64,000 nt of DNA from Rhizobium halophilum (GTDB lineage: Bacteria > Pseudomonadota > Alphaproteobacteria > Rhizobiales > Rhizobiaceae), in the NCBI RefSeq assembly GCF_021648825.1, contig NZ_JAKJHS010000008.1, positions 1 through 64,000 on the forward strand, read 5' to 3'. Below, piece after piece: positions 1-8,754 of the stretch; positions within the stretch are counted from its first letter, which is position 1, and every line of letters starts with the position of its first letter. Made by a program: the position numbers and the translations under genes. The notes under the pieces were generated by a model. That model made no database searches. It was not told the origin of the DNA and worked only from the letters and a program-made list of their open reading frames with translations.

Positions 1-35
1 CGCCAGCAGCGCCGCCGCCCTCGTTGGTGAGCGGT

Positions 36-64
36 TTATAAGCCCACACACCAAAACAAGTCAA
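36..64 (-). promoter_or_regulatory. Strong sigma70-type promoter, probably of an rRNA operon off the left edge
   Basis: Read on the minus strand, TTGACT (64-59) and TTATAA (41-36) are separated by exactly 17 bases, a near-consensus sigma70 promoter. The transcript would leave the window leftwards through a G/C-rich leader (35-1) that contains 'accaacgagggcggcggcgc'. I recall this kind of leader from rhizobial 16S rRNA operons, but that link is recognition from memory and no rRNA sequence lies inside the window. Positions 65-276 hold no other feature I can support; the promoter of the following purC-like gene must lie there. Confidence 0.6.
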
Positions 65-276
65 CGGGGTTTTTCAAGAATCCCGATTTTTGCGGGTAAG
101 GTGCTGTTTTTATGAGGTAATATCGAGCGGAGCGTTGGAGCGGACTGACAAACACCCCCGCGGAGAGGTTTCGCCGAGACGCGGTTCTCCGCGCGGCGGC
201 CCTGCAACTCCGCTCAGCTTGTCTTCGCGCAGCTCAGCATGTCATAGGAACATATGGATCCAGCAAAAGGTGCACC

Positions 277-1227
277 GTGCGCGTCCTGTCCGAAGCCCAT
301 ATTCCTGAACTTCCCAATTACTATAGAGGCAAGGTTCGCGACAATTATGATCTGCCCGACGGTAGGCGGATCATCATTGCCACCGATCGGCTGAGCGCCT
401 TCGACCGCATCCTTACCTGCATTCCCGATAAGGGGCACGTGCTGACCCAAACGGCGCGTTACTGGTTCGAGGCAACGAGCGACATCTGCCGTAATCATGT
501 CCTCGCCTATCCCGATCCGAACGTGGTGATCGGGACCCGGCTCGACATCCTGCCCGTCGAGATCGTCGTGCGCGGCTATCTCGCCGGCACGACGGGCACG
601 TCGCTGCTCACACTTTATAAGCAGGGGCAGAGATCCATGTACGGGCTTCGTCTGCCCGAGGGGATGCGCGACAACGAGATCCTACCAGAACCGGTCATCA
701 CGCCGACCAGCAAGGCCTTCGATGGCGGCCATGACGAGCCGCTGACGCCGAAGAGCGTGGTTGAGCACCGCTTGCTCGGCGAGGCGCAGTGGGAAGAAGT
801 CTCGCACTACGCCCTTTCGCTCTTCAAGCGAGGTCAGGAGATGGCTGGGGAGAAGGGCCTTATCCTCGTCGACACGAAGTACGAGTTCGGCGTCGACGCC
901 GACGGGCAGATCGTACTTGCAGACGAGATCCACACACCCGACAGCAGCCGCTACTGGATGGCCGACAGCTATCAGGAAAGCTTCGAACGTGGTGACCGGC
1001 CCGTGAGCTTCGACAAGGACTTCGTGCGGTCCTGGGTTTCAGAAAGATGTGACCCCTACAGTGACGAAATCCCGGAGATCCCCGCGACCTTGGTGGAAGC
1101 AACCGCTGACATCTATCGGGGCGCCTACGAGAAGATCACCGGCGCAACATTCCGCCCGGACCCCGCCGGCGCCACCGTCCTTGACCGTGTCCGGAAAAAT
1201 CTCGCGCCCTATTTCACCAAAGGCTGA
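277..1227 (+). CDS. purC: Phosphoribosylaminoimidazole-succinocarboxamide synthase (SAICAR synthase), long form
   Basis: Catalyses ATP-dependent ligation of aspartate to CAIR, giving SAICAR in de novo purine synthesis; cytosolic. The 316-residue product carries the glycine-rich N-terminal ATP-binding part ([11 protein letters not shown] near residue 16, then [11 protein letters not shown]) and both SAICAR synthase signatures, [11 protein letters not shown] (about 198-208) and [14 protein letters not shown] just after. The start is GTG at 277, preceded by AAAGG at 266-270; the ATG at 254 is out of frame. At 316 residues it is of the longer, yeast Ade1-like type, not the roughly 240-250-residue form of most bacterial purC. 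Rhizobia often carry a short copy elsewhere, so this may be a second copy (inference). Confidence 0.93.
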   Translation: MRVLSEAHIPELPNYYRGKVRDNYDLPDGRRIIIATDRLSAFDRILTCIPDKGHVLTQTARYWFEATSDICRNHVLAYPDPNVVIGTRLDILPVEIVVRGYLAGTTGTSLLTLYKQGQRSMYGLRLPEGMRDNEILPEPVITPTSKAFDGGHDEPLTPKSVVEHRLLGEAQWEEVSHYALSLFKRGQEMAGEKGLILVDTKYEFGVDADGQIVLADEIHTPDSSRYWMADSYQESFERGDRPVSFDKDFVRSWVSERCDPYSDEIPEIPATLVEATADIYRGAYEKITGATFRPDPAGATVLDRVRKNLAPYFTKG

Positions 1228-1256
1228 CCAAAACGAGGTGCCGAAGGAAGACTACT

Positions 1257-1859
1257 GTGCGCAGGACGAGACGAAAGGCAGAAGAGACCCGGCAAGACAT
1301 TCTTTCGACGGCGGAAGACCTCTTTCGCGAGAAAGGCATCGACCGCTGCTCCATTGCCGATATCGCCAATGCGTTGCATATGTCGCCGGCGAACGTCTTC
1401 AAGCATTTTGGGTCGAAGACGCAGCTTGCCGACGCGATTTGCGACCGGCACATCCACCGGATGATTGACCGGTTCGCGCTCCTGAATGATCCCGCGCCCG
1501 CGCCCGAGAAGCTTGGCATCGTGGTTCGCCGACTGATGGAGGCGCACCTGAGCGACATCCGGGAGAACCCCTATCTCTTCGAAATGATTCTGCTGATGTC
1601 GGATGCCGATCTTCCAAGCGGCCGGCGCTATAAGCAGCTTATCGATACGCTCTTCTGTGAGGTCATCAAGGAGGGGGTCGAGGCCGGCATCTATCAATGC
1701 AGCGATCCGGATGGGCTCGCTCCGACCGTCGCAGCGGCGTTCTCGGGCGTTCTGCATCCGGTCTTCTTGATCAAAACAGATCCTGCCGCTCTGCAAGAGA
1801 GATGCGAGGGACTGATCCAACTTATCGGTGCAGCCTTGCAAAACCCGCTTGCTAGGTGA
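1257..1859 (+). CDS. TetR/AcrR-family transcriptional regulator, likely repressor of the adjacent RND pump
   Basis: 200 residues. The N-terminus is a typical TetR DNA-binding domain: ILSTAEDLFREKG (helix 1), SIADIANALHMS and VFKHFGSK (helix-turn-helix, about residues 33-54). The C-terminal ligand-binding half is divergent, as usual. The start is GTG at 1257, 29 bases after purC. It lies just upstream of, and co-directional with, a tripartite RND efflux operon, the usual setting of AcrR/MexZ-like local repressors. An inverted repeat at its stop codon is a candidate operator. The inducing ligand cannot be told from sequence. Confidence 0.88.
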   Translation: MRRTRRKAEETRQDILSTAEDLFREKGIDRCSIADIANALHMSPANVFKHFGSKTQLADAICDRHIHRMIDRFALLNDPAPAPEKLGIVVRRLMEAHLSDIRENPYLFEMILLMSDADLPSGRRYKQLIDTLFCEVIKEGVEAGIYQCSDPDGLAPTVAAAFSGVLHPVFLIKTDPAALQERCEGLIQLIGAALQNPLAR

Positions 1860-1879
1860 CGATTTTTAATTTACGTCAC
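1856..1879. promoter_or_regulatory. Inverted repeat, candidate operator upstream of the efflux operon
   Basis: GTGACG (1856-1861) and CGTCAC (1874-1879) form a perfect 6-bp inverted repeat around a 12-base A/T-rich centre. The repeat overlaps the stop codon of the TetR gene and lies about 135 bases before the adaptor start. Size and symmetry fit a TetR-type operator, but nothing proves binding. Confidence 0.35.
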
Positions 1880-1891
1880 TTCTATGCGAAT

Positions 1892-1914
1892 GGCACCGTC
1901 CCGTCGATGGTGCC
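1892..1914. other. Short hairpin between the TetR gene and the efflux operon
   Basis: GGCACC (1892-1897) pairs with GGTGCC (1909-1914) across an 11-base loop. It is followed by a pyrimidine-rich stretch without a clear T-run, so it is at best a weak terminator for the TetR transcript or a second symmetrical protein-binding site. Confidence 0.25.
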
Positions 1915-2013
1915 TCCTGCTTTCCTTCAAAGGCCCGGAACAATGTCCGCCGGTCCGCATCGCCGTTCGGACCGGCAACCCGCATCTAGTTGATTGCCTC
2001 TTTGGATGATGTC

Positions 2014-3213
2014 ATGAACGCACGTAAAGTTTGCCTGCCGCTCCTGTTTTCGTTGGCGCTGGCGTCCTGCAGCGACTCCGGGGACGGCGCAGCACCCTCC
2101 GGCCAGGCGCAGGAACGCCCGCCGAGCCCTGTCAGTGTCGTGCTCATGAAGGAAGGGCAGTATCCGATCACGCGGATCCTACCGGGACGCGCAACAGCTT
2201 TCCGAACCTCCGAGATCAGGCCCCGCGTCACCGGGGCCATCCGCGAGATTGCGTTCAAGGAAGGCAGCGAGGTCAAGCAGGGCAGCCTGCTCTTCCAGAT
2301 CGAGGACGACACCTATGAAGCGGCTGTGGCTGAAGCACGCGCCAATGTGGCCAAAGCTGAGGCGAGCATACCAAGTGCAGAAGCCAATCTCGCCCGCTAT
2401 GAACGGCTCGTCAACAGCGGCGCCACGCAGATCGAGTACGAGAACGCCCGTGTGACGCTCCTTCAGGCTGAGGCAGAAGTCGCCCAGGCGAAGGCTGCCC
2501 TGCAGACGGCCGAGATCAATCTGGACTTAACAAAGATCCGCGCGCCGTTCGATGGCGTCACCAGTCTCTCCAACGTCGCCGTCGGCAACATCGTCACGGC
2601 CAACCAGCCGGAGGCGCTGACCACGCTGCGACAGCTGGACCCCATGTACATCGACCTGACGGAATCGAGCACTAACCTGCTGGAGTTGCGCTCGGCCATG
2701 GCATCGGGGCGCCTGAGTGGCGATCCCCGCAATGCCGACATCAGGCTTACCTTGGAGGACGGCACGGCGTACCCACAGACGGGTAAGCTTGACATGGCGG
2801 AAATGGCCGTCAGCGAGAGCACGGGCACATACCAGATCCGAGCCTTGTTCGACAATCCGGACGACGTGATCCTGCCAGGCATGTATGTGCGGGCGACGGT
2901 GATCCTGGGAGAGGAAACGGGTTATCTCATCCCGCAACGTGCAGCCAGCCGCAATGCCCGCGGCGAGCTTTCGGCAAAGTTCGTCAACGCAGACAATCAG
3001 GTCGAGACGCGGATCTTCCCCACAAGCCATGTCTCCGGAAACAACTGGCTTGTTTCCGAGGGCGTGGCCGAGGGAGACCGTTTGATCGTCGATGGCTTCC
3101 AGTGGATTGGCGACGGTGCGACTGTGGCGCCGGTGGAATCGACCGTCGACGAGAGTGGACTTGTCGTGCAGGCACAACCTGAAGCTTCCGACGAAACTGC
3201 ACCGACGCAGTAG
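2014..3213 (+). CDS. RND efflux periplasmic adaptor (membrane fusion lipoprotein), AcrA/MexA family
   Basis: Bridges the inner-membrane pump and the outer-membrane channel of the RND system encoded downstream. ATG at 2014 gives 399 residues beginning with a lipoprotein signal peptide (LALASC lipobox, Cys19); an in-frame TTG at 1990 would spoil that signal and is less likely. After it come the beta-barrel/lipoyl halves (EIRPRVTGAIREI; FKEGSEVKQGSLLFQI), an alpha-helical coiled-coil hairpin with Ala-rich heptads (about 90-155) and the conserved LDLTKIRAPFDGV lipoyl return. The gene lies 50 bases before the pump gene. It belongs to the HlyD_D23/AcrA type; substrates are unknown. Confidence 0.93.
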   Translation: MNARKVCLPLLFSLALASCSDSGDGAAPSGQAQERPPSPVSVVLMKEGQYPITRILPGRATAFRTSEIRPRVTGAIREIAFKEGSEVKQGSLLFQIEDDTYEAAVAEARANVAKAEASIPSAEANLARYERLVNSGATQIEYENARVTLLQAEAEVAQAKAALQTAEINLDLTKIRAPFDGVTSLSNVAVGNIVTANQPEALTTLRQLDPMYIDLTESSTNLLELRSAMASGRLSGDPRNADIRLTLEDGTAYPQTGKLDMAEMAVSESTGTYQIRALFDNPDDVILPGMYVRATVILGEETGYLIPQRAASRNARGELSAKFVNADNQVETRIFPTSHVSGNNWLVSEGVAEGDRLIVDGFQWIGDGATVAPVESTVDESGLVVQAQPEASDETAPTQ

Positions 3214-3263
3214 ACGACCCGTCACTGTCAGCAAGCAAATAAAGTACCGCAGGAAATTTGCAA

Positions 3264-6200
3264 ATGGCGAAGTTCTTCATTCGGCGCCCGGTGTTCGCCT
3301 GGGTCATCGCGATCGTCATCATGCTGGGCGGTGCCCTTGCGATCACGACGCTGTCGATCTCGCAGTATCCCGACATTGCGCCCACGACGGTACGGATCGC
3401 GGCCGCCTACAATGGTGCCAGCGCTGAGACCGTGGAAAAGTCGGTGACGAGCATCATCGAAGACGGCATGACCGGTCTCGACGATCTCACCTACATGACG
3501 TCGGCCTCCAGCACCGGTAGTGCATCGGTGACCTTGACCTTCGGCAACAGCGTCGATCCCGAGATTGCGCAGGTTCAGGTTCAGAACAAGCTGCAGCTTG
3601 TCCAGTCGCAGCTCCCGGACGTGGTCCAGCAGGCTGGCATCTCCGTCACTCGGTCAACCTCAAGCATCCTTATGGTTGGTGCGCTGGTGTCGACGGACAA
3701 CAAGCGTACGTCCGTCGACCTCGGAGACGTGTTCACCACCAGCATCGAGGACCAGATCAAACGGCTGGAAGGCGTCGGAAGCATCGACATATTCGGGACC
3801 GGCTACGCCATGCGGATTTGGCTCGACCCTCTGAAGCTCCAGAAATACCAGCTGACGCCAAGCGACATTACCGGAGCAATCCAGACGCAGAACACCCAGG
3901 TTTCCGTCGGCTCGCTGGGTGGCCAGCCGGTGATGGCAGGTCAGCAACTGACGGTCACGATGACGGCGCAGAGCCAGCTCAGGACAGTCGGCGACTTCGA
4001 AGCAGTCATCCTGAAGGTCGAGCCGGATGGCGCGACGGTCCGGCTGAGTGATGTGGCAGAAGTAGAGATTGGCCAGGAGAGCTACGGCATGAGCTCCCGC
4101 CAAAACAGCCTCCCCTCCACCGGCTTTGCCGTAAACCTGGCAACCGGCGCGAACGCGCTCGATACGGCGGCGCGCGTGAAGGCAGCACTCGGCGAACTCG
4201 GCCCGACGCTTCCGGAAGGCGTTGAAATCACCTACCCCTATGACACCACACCCTTCGTCCAGCTTTCCATCGAGAAGGTGGTACACACGCTGATCGAGGC
4301 GATCATCCTCGTGTTCGTGGTCCTTCTCATCTTCTTGCAGAACCTCCGGGCAACCCTCATTCCGATGATCGCGGTTCCGGTGGTTCTGCTTGGGACCTTC
4401 GGCATCTTGGCCTTGAGCGGGTATTCCATCAACACGTTGACGATGTTTGCCATGGTGCTGGCGATCGGCCTGCTGGTTGACGATGCCATCGTCGTGGTCG
4501 AGAACGTGGAACGGATCATGGACCAGGAGGGGTTGTCGCCTCTGGAAGCCACAGAGAAGTCGATGGACGAGATCACGGGCGCGATCATCGGCATTGCGCT
4601 TGTACTGACCGCTGTCTTCATTCCCATGGCCTTTTTCGGCGGCTCAACCGGTATCATCTACCGCCAGTTCTCGATCACCATCGTTTCGGCGATGCTGTTG
4701 TCTGCTCTGGTCGCGATCGTGCTTACACCCGCCCTTTGTGCGACCATGCTGAAGCCGATCGATCACCACAAGAAGGGACGCGGGATTGGCGCCTGGTTTA
4801 ACCGGGGATTCGACCGTACCACTGGCGGCTACGTTGGCTCGGTAGGCTATCTCCTGAAACGTCCGTTCCGGGTCATGCTGATGTTCGTAGTGGTCGTGTC
4901 CGGTTGCGCGTGGCTGTTTACGCGCCTACCAAGCTCCTTCCTTCCGCAGGAAGATCAGGGTGTGTTGCTGACCATCGTCCAGACTCCTGCCGGTTCGACG
5001 ACGGCGCGCACGGACGCGGTGGTGAAGCAGGTGGAATCCTACTTCATGGAGCAGGAGAAGGAGAACGTGGAGACCGTGTTCGGGGTCCTGGGGTTCAGCT
5101 TCGGCGGCTCCGGACAGAACAACGCCATCGTCTTCACCAAGCTGAAGGACTTCGAGGAACGTACCGGCCCCGGCCAGTCGGCGGCCGAAATCGTCGAGCG
5201 TGCCGGCGGCTATTTCTTTACGTTGCGGGATGCTCAAGTCTTCCCCCTGTTGCCGCCAGCAATTCAAGGCCTTGGAACATCCAGCGGCTTTTCCATGTAT
5301 CTCGTTGACAGTGGCGGCAATGGTAACGATGCCCTGACGGCGGCCTCGCAGCAGTTGATTGCGGCTGCATCAAGCAACCCCAACATCAGTTCCTTGCGCA
5401 GCAACAGCCAGCGGGCGGAGACGCAGCTCAAGATCCAACTCGACCAGGAGAAACTTGGGGCGATGGGTGTCGACCTTGCCTCGGTGAACACCATGTTGGC
5501 GACGATCTTTGCGGGCCGCGATGTCAACGACTTCACACTCAACAACGAGTTGAAGCCCGTCTACGTCCAGGGCGATGCAGAGTACCGCATGCAGCCGGAC
5601 GACCTGAACTTTTGGTACGCCCGCAATGGAGAAGGCGAGATGTTACCCTTCTCCGCCTTCAGCCGTGTCCAATGGGAAAGCGGAACGCCGCAACTGGCGC
5701 GCTTCAACGGAACGAGCGCTATTTCTCTGGAAGGCGCGGCCGGTCCTGGCGTCAGCACCGGGGAGGCGATGTCCGAAATGGAGCGCCTGACCGCAGAGCT
5801 TCCCGGTGGATACTCCGTCGCCTGGCAGGGCATCTCCTATCAGGAGCGGCTTTCAGGGTCTCAAGCCCCCGCGCTTTACGCCTTGTCCGTCCTGATCGTT
5901 TTTCTCTGCCTTGCCGCACTCTATGAGAGCTGGTCAATACCTTTTTCAGTTGTTCTTGCAGTACCGGTGGGCGTGCTCGGAGCCTTGGCTGCCGCCCAAT
6001 TTTTCGGTCAATCGAACGACGTGTACTTCAAGGTCGGCCTGCTCACCACGATCGGCCTTGCGGCGAAGAATGCGATCCTGATCGTCGAGTTTGCCAAGGA
6101 TCGAGTGGAGCAAGGCAAAGGTGTCATAGAGGCCACTCTCGAAGCGGCCCGCTTGCGTCTGCGCCCGATCGTCATGACGTCGCTCGCCTTCATCCTCGGC

Positions 6201-6374
6201 GTTGTGCCGCTGGCGATTGCAACGGGCGCTGGATCGGCGGCGCAAAACGCCATCGGCATTGGAGTGCTCGGAGGTATGCTTTCTGCAACACTGCTTGGAA
6301 TATTCTTTGTCCCTTCCTTCTTTGTTGTCGTCAGGCGGTTATCAAACCGTGAAAAACGAGAGAAGACAGGGTGA
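3264..6374 (+). CDS. RND multidrug efflux inner-membrane transporter, AcrB/MexB (HAE-1) family
   Basis: Proton-driven drug exporter of the inner membrane. ATG at 3264 with AGGAA at 3251-3255 gives 1036 residues, the normal family length (about 1030-1050). The N-terminus MAKFFIRRPVFAW and SQYPDIAPTTV are typical of HAE-1 pumps. The TM4 proton-relay pair is present in GLLVDDAIVVVENVER. The twelve-TM layout with two large periplasmic loops is seen in the alternation of hydrophobic blocks, and the late FKVGLLTTIGLAAKNAILIVEF segment includes the TM10-region lysine. It is the central gene of an adaptor-pump-channel operon. A range of hydrophobic drugs is the family norm; the actual substrate is unknown. 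Confidence 0.96.
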   Translation: MAKFFIRRPVFAWVIAIVIMLGGALAITTLSISQYPDIAPTTVRIAAAYNGASAETVEKSVTSIIEDGMTGLDDLTYMTSASSTGSASVTLTFGNSVDPEIAQVQVQNKLQLVQSQLPDVVQQAGISVTRSTSSILMVGALVSTDNKRTSVDLGDVFTTSIEDQIKRLEGVGSIDIFGTGYAMRIWLDPLKLQKYQLTPSDITGAIQTQNTQVSVGSLGGQPVMAGQQLTVTMTAQSQLRTVGDFEAVILKVEPDGATVRLSDVAEVEIGQESYGMSSRQNSLPSTGFAVNLATGANALDTAARVKAALGELGPTLPEGVEITYPYDTTPFVQLSIEKVVHTLIEAIILVFVVLLIFLQNLRATLIPMIAVPVVLLGTFGILALSGYSINTLTMFAMVLAIGLLVDDAIVVVENVERIMDQEGLSPLEATEKSMDEITGAIIGIALVLTAVFIPMAFFGGSTGIIYRQFSITIVSAMLLSALVAIVLTPALCATMLKPIDHHKKGRGIGAWFNRGFDRTTGGYVGSVGYLLKRPFRVMLMFVVVVSGCAWLFTRLPSSFLPQEDQGVLLTIVQTPAGSTTARTDAVVKQVESYFMEQEKENVETVFGVLGFSFGGSGQNNAIVFTKLKDFEERTGPGQSAAEIVERAGGYFFTLRDAQVFPLLPPAIQGLGTSSGFSMYLVDSGGNGNDALTAASQQLIAAASSNPNISSLRSNSQRAETQLKIQLDQEKLGAMGVDLASVNTMLATIFAGRDVNDFTLNNELKPVYVQGDAEYRMQPDDLNFWYARNGEGEMLPFSAFSRVQWESGTPQLARFNGTSAISLEGAAGPGVSTGEAMSEMERLTAELPGGYSVAWQGISYQERLSGSQAPALYALSVLIVFLCLAALYESWSIPFSVVLAVPVGVLGALAAAQFFGQSNDVYFKVGLLTTIGLAAKNAILIVEFAKDRVEQGKGVIEATLEAARLRLRPIVMTSLAFILGVVPLAIATGAGSAAQNAIGIGVLGGMLSATLLGIFFVPSFFVVVRRLSNREKREKTG

Positions 6375-6490
6375 CATCTACAGCAAGATCATTAGCGTGA
6401 CGCCACCGCGACGCGCGCTGATTCACGCATCGATTCGCGACAGGCAACGACATTCTTGCACGTTTTCTTTTGGGCATTCGGGACGAAATC

Positions 6491-7939
6491 ATGAGATACA
6501 AACTAGCATCGGCTCCTCTCGTCATGCTTCTATTGTCCGGCTGTGTCGTTGGCCCCGACCATTCGGCGCCCGCGATCGCATTGCCGGCGAACTTCGCTGA
6601 AGGCCCGGCTGCCAGTAATGGGGAAGTCACTACGGCTCCTTGGTGGATCGCATTCAACGACAGCCGCTTGAATAGTTATGTTCAGCAAGGACTTTCGCAG
6701 AACCTTGATGTCCTGCAGGCACTTGAGCGGATCAATCAGGCAGAGGCCAATGTCGTGGAGGCTGGCGCCGGTGCCCTGCCCTCGCTCGATCTTGGGGCGC
6801 AGGCAAGACGAAGTGGTGCGAGAGAGCTTGGCGGCACGCCGAGCGCCGCCGCAACCGCCTCCCAGACCTCCGTTTCTGGCGGCCCCACTGCATCATGGTT
6901 TCTCGATCTCTTCGGGCTCTATCGTCGTTCAAAAGAAGCTGCGCTCGCGAGTCTCGACGCCGCCTATGCTGCAGTAGATATCTCGCGCCTGTCCCTGCTG
7001 CAGGCAGTGGTTTCTGCCTATATCGATGTTCGCTACTACCAGCAGCGGATTGCGCTTGCCCGGCAGAACTTGGATTCTCGCCGTGAAACGCTTGAGCTGA
7101 CGCGCCTCCAGCTCGAAGCAGGTGCAGCGTCCAGGCTCGATGTGGTGCAGGCAGAAGGGCTAGTCAACTCAACCATTGCCGAAATTCCTGCCCTCGAAAC
7201 TGCCTTCCGGGGCGCAGCTCATCGCGTTGCCACCCTTCTGGGGCTGCCGGCATCCTCTCTTATTCCTGAACTTCAGAAGGGAGCTCCTCAGCCGGTCGCG
7301 CGATTCAACGTCAAGGCGGGCATTCCCGCCGACTTGATCCGCAATCGTCCTGACATTCGCGCCGCAGAGCGCCAACTGGCAGCAGCAGTAGCACAAATTG
7401 GCGTTGCAGAAGCTCAGCTTTACCCTGCGATAACTCTAGGCGGCTCGATTACGCCGTCCTACACGCGAGTGGGTGGGGGCTCCGAAAGCGGGCTTCTATC
7501 ATGGTCGTTCGGCCCGTCGATATCGCTGCCGATTTTCGACGGCGGAGCGCTCAAAGCACGCGTGTCAGCCGCAGAATCCGCCGCACGGGAAGCTTATCTT
7601 GACTGGAAGCAGACGGTTCTCAACGCAGTGGAGGAAACTGAAAACGCCCTCGCCGCCGTTGCTCGCGATGCACGTACGGTCAATGCGCTCCGCGATACCG
7701 TTCGGTCCTATGAGGAAGCCCTCGATCTTGCGACCGCCAGCTACCGTGACGGTGCCTCCTCGCTTCTCGATGTTCTCGACGCGCAGAGACAGGTTTCCAC
7801 AGCTCAGACGAACCTCGCACAGGCAGTCCAGCAAGCAGCCCAAGACTTCGTGTCGCTCAACGTTGCGATCGGAGGAGGCTATGGCTACGGTCAAGGCCTC
7901 ACGCGGGTTGCATCCGTCGCTGCGATGCCGATCAAGTAG
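6491..7939 (+). CDS. Outer-membrane efflux lipoprotein, NodT/OprM family
   Basis: TolC-like outer-membrane channel completing the tripartite RND system. ATG at 6491 gives 482 residues with a lipoprotein signal (MLLLSGC, Cys18). Two repeats of the outer-membrane efflux domain are visible by the twin coiled-coil segments; the motifs WWIAFNDSRLN, LDLFGLYRRSKEAALA, RNRPDIRAAERQLAAA and the C-terminal SYRDGASSLLDVLDAQRQ are hallmarks of the NodT/OprM family. It starts 116 bases after the pump gene, so it is probably co-transcribed. It ends just before a bidirectional terminator. Confidence 0.93.
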   Translation: MRYKLASAPLVMLLLSGCVVGPDHSAPAIALPANFAEGPAASNGEVTTAPWWIAFNDSRLNSYVQQGLSQNLDVLQALERINQAEANVVEAGAGALPSLDLGAQARRSGARELGGTPSAAATASQTSVSGGPTASWFLDLFGLYRRSKEAALASLDAAYAAVDISRLSLLQAVVSAYIDVRYYQQRIALARQNLDSRRETLELTRLQLEAGAASRLDVVQAEGLVNSTIAEIPALETAFRGAAHRVATLLGLPASSLIPELQKGAPQPVARFNVKAGIPADLIRNRPDIRAAERQLAAAVAQIGVAEAQLYPAITLGGSITPSYTRVGGGSESGLLSWSFGPSISLPIFDGGALKARVSAAESAAREAYLDWKQTVLNAVEETENALAAVARDARTVNALRDTVRSYEEALDLATASYRDGASSLLDVLDAQRQVSTAQTNLAQAVQQAAQDFVSLNVAIGGGYGYGQGLTRVASVAAMPIK

Positions 7940-7956
7940 CAAAGATCAAGAGCATA

Positions 7957-7992
7957 AAAAACCTCCGGAGCGGCGCTTCGGAGGTTTCTCTT
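7957..7992. terminator. Bidirectional rho-independent terminator between the efflux operon and efp
   Basis: AACCTCCG (7960-7967) pairs with CGGAGGTT (7979-7986) across an 11-base loop. It is followed by TCTCTTTTT on the plus strand and by a run of T on the minus strand (the A-run at 7955-7961). It can therefore end both the efflux operon and the convergent efp transcript. Confidence 0.8.
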
Positions 7993-8013
7993 TTTCTGAG
8001 GAGTGACTGGGGA

Positions 8014-8583
8014 TCAGTCCTTGGCGCGCTCGACGTAGGAATTATCCTCTGTCGCGATAACGACGCGTGTCCCTGCGTTAATGTGCGGCGGAACCATGGT
8101 GCGCAGCCCGTTCGAAAGCATCGCCGGCTTGTATGAGGACGACGCCGTCTGTCCCTTGACCACTGGTTCGGTCTCGGTGATTTCAAGTGTCACATGCCTT
8201 GGCAATTGCACGGCAAGAGGCACCCCCTCATGAATGGACAGGATGCATGTCATGCCTTCCTGGAGGTAGGCTTTCTGGTCCCCCATAGTCTCCGCGTCGA
8301 CCACGACTTGATCGTAGTTCTCCGGGTTCATGTAGTGGAAGCCTTCTCCATCCTCGTAAAGATACTGGAAGTTGACATCTTCAACGAAGGCGCGCTCGAC
8401 CTGCTCAGTGGTACGCCAGCGCTCCGACACCTTCACGCCGTCGACGATGCGGCGCATGTCTACCTGGGTAACAGGTGTACCTTTGCCGGGATGGAAATTT
8501 TGCGCCGTCAGAACCACGTACAGCTTTCCTTCCACTTCAAGCACATTGCCCTTTCGGACGGAGGAGGCGATGACCTTGACCAT
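8014..8583 (-). CDS. efp: Translation elongation factor P
   Basis: Enters the ribosomal E-site region and relieves stalling at polyproline stretches. ATG at 8583, with AAGGGAA just upstream, gives 189 residues, the standard length, and the expected [13 protein letters not shown] start. A longer reading frame upstream is not needed. The modification loop FHPGKGTP is present with the target lysine at residue 34, the site that EpmA lysylates in E. coli. All three beta-barrel domains appear intact, ending in [16 protein letters not shown]. The genes for the modifying enzymes EpmA and EpmB are directly divergent, which supports a beta-lysine modification here (inference). Confidence 0.97.
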   Translation of the reverse strand: MVKVIASSVRKGNVLEVEGKLYVVLTAQNFHPGKGTPVTQVDMRRIVDGVKVSERWRTTEQVERAFVEDVNFQYLYEDGEGFHYMNPENYDQVVVDAETMGDQKAYLQEGMTCILSIHEGVPLAVQLPRHVTLEITETEPVVKGQTASSSYKPAMLSNGLRTMVPPHINAGTRVVIATEDNSYVERAKD

Positions 8584-8754
8584 GAATATTCCCTTATACC
8601 TACCGGCTTGTCTCCACCGGTGATGCGTCGTAGAGGAACGGCATACCGATCCGCGCGACCAATGAACGCTTTCCCGGCGCACCTAGCGTAAAAAACTTAA
8701 AATAGGAAGCCTCGCGGAAGAAAAGCGGTTGCAGAAAGCTGACCAGGACCTTCC

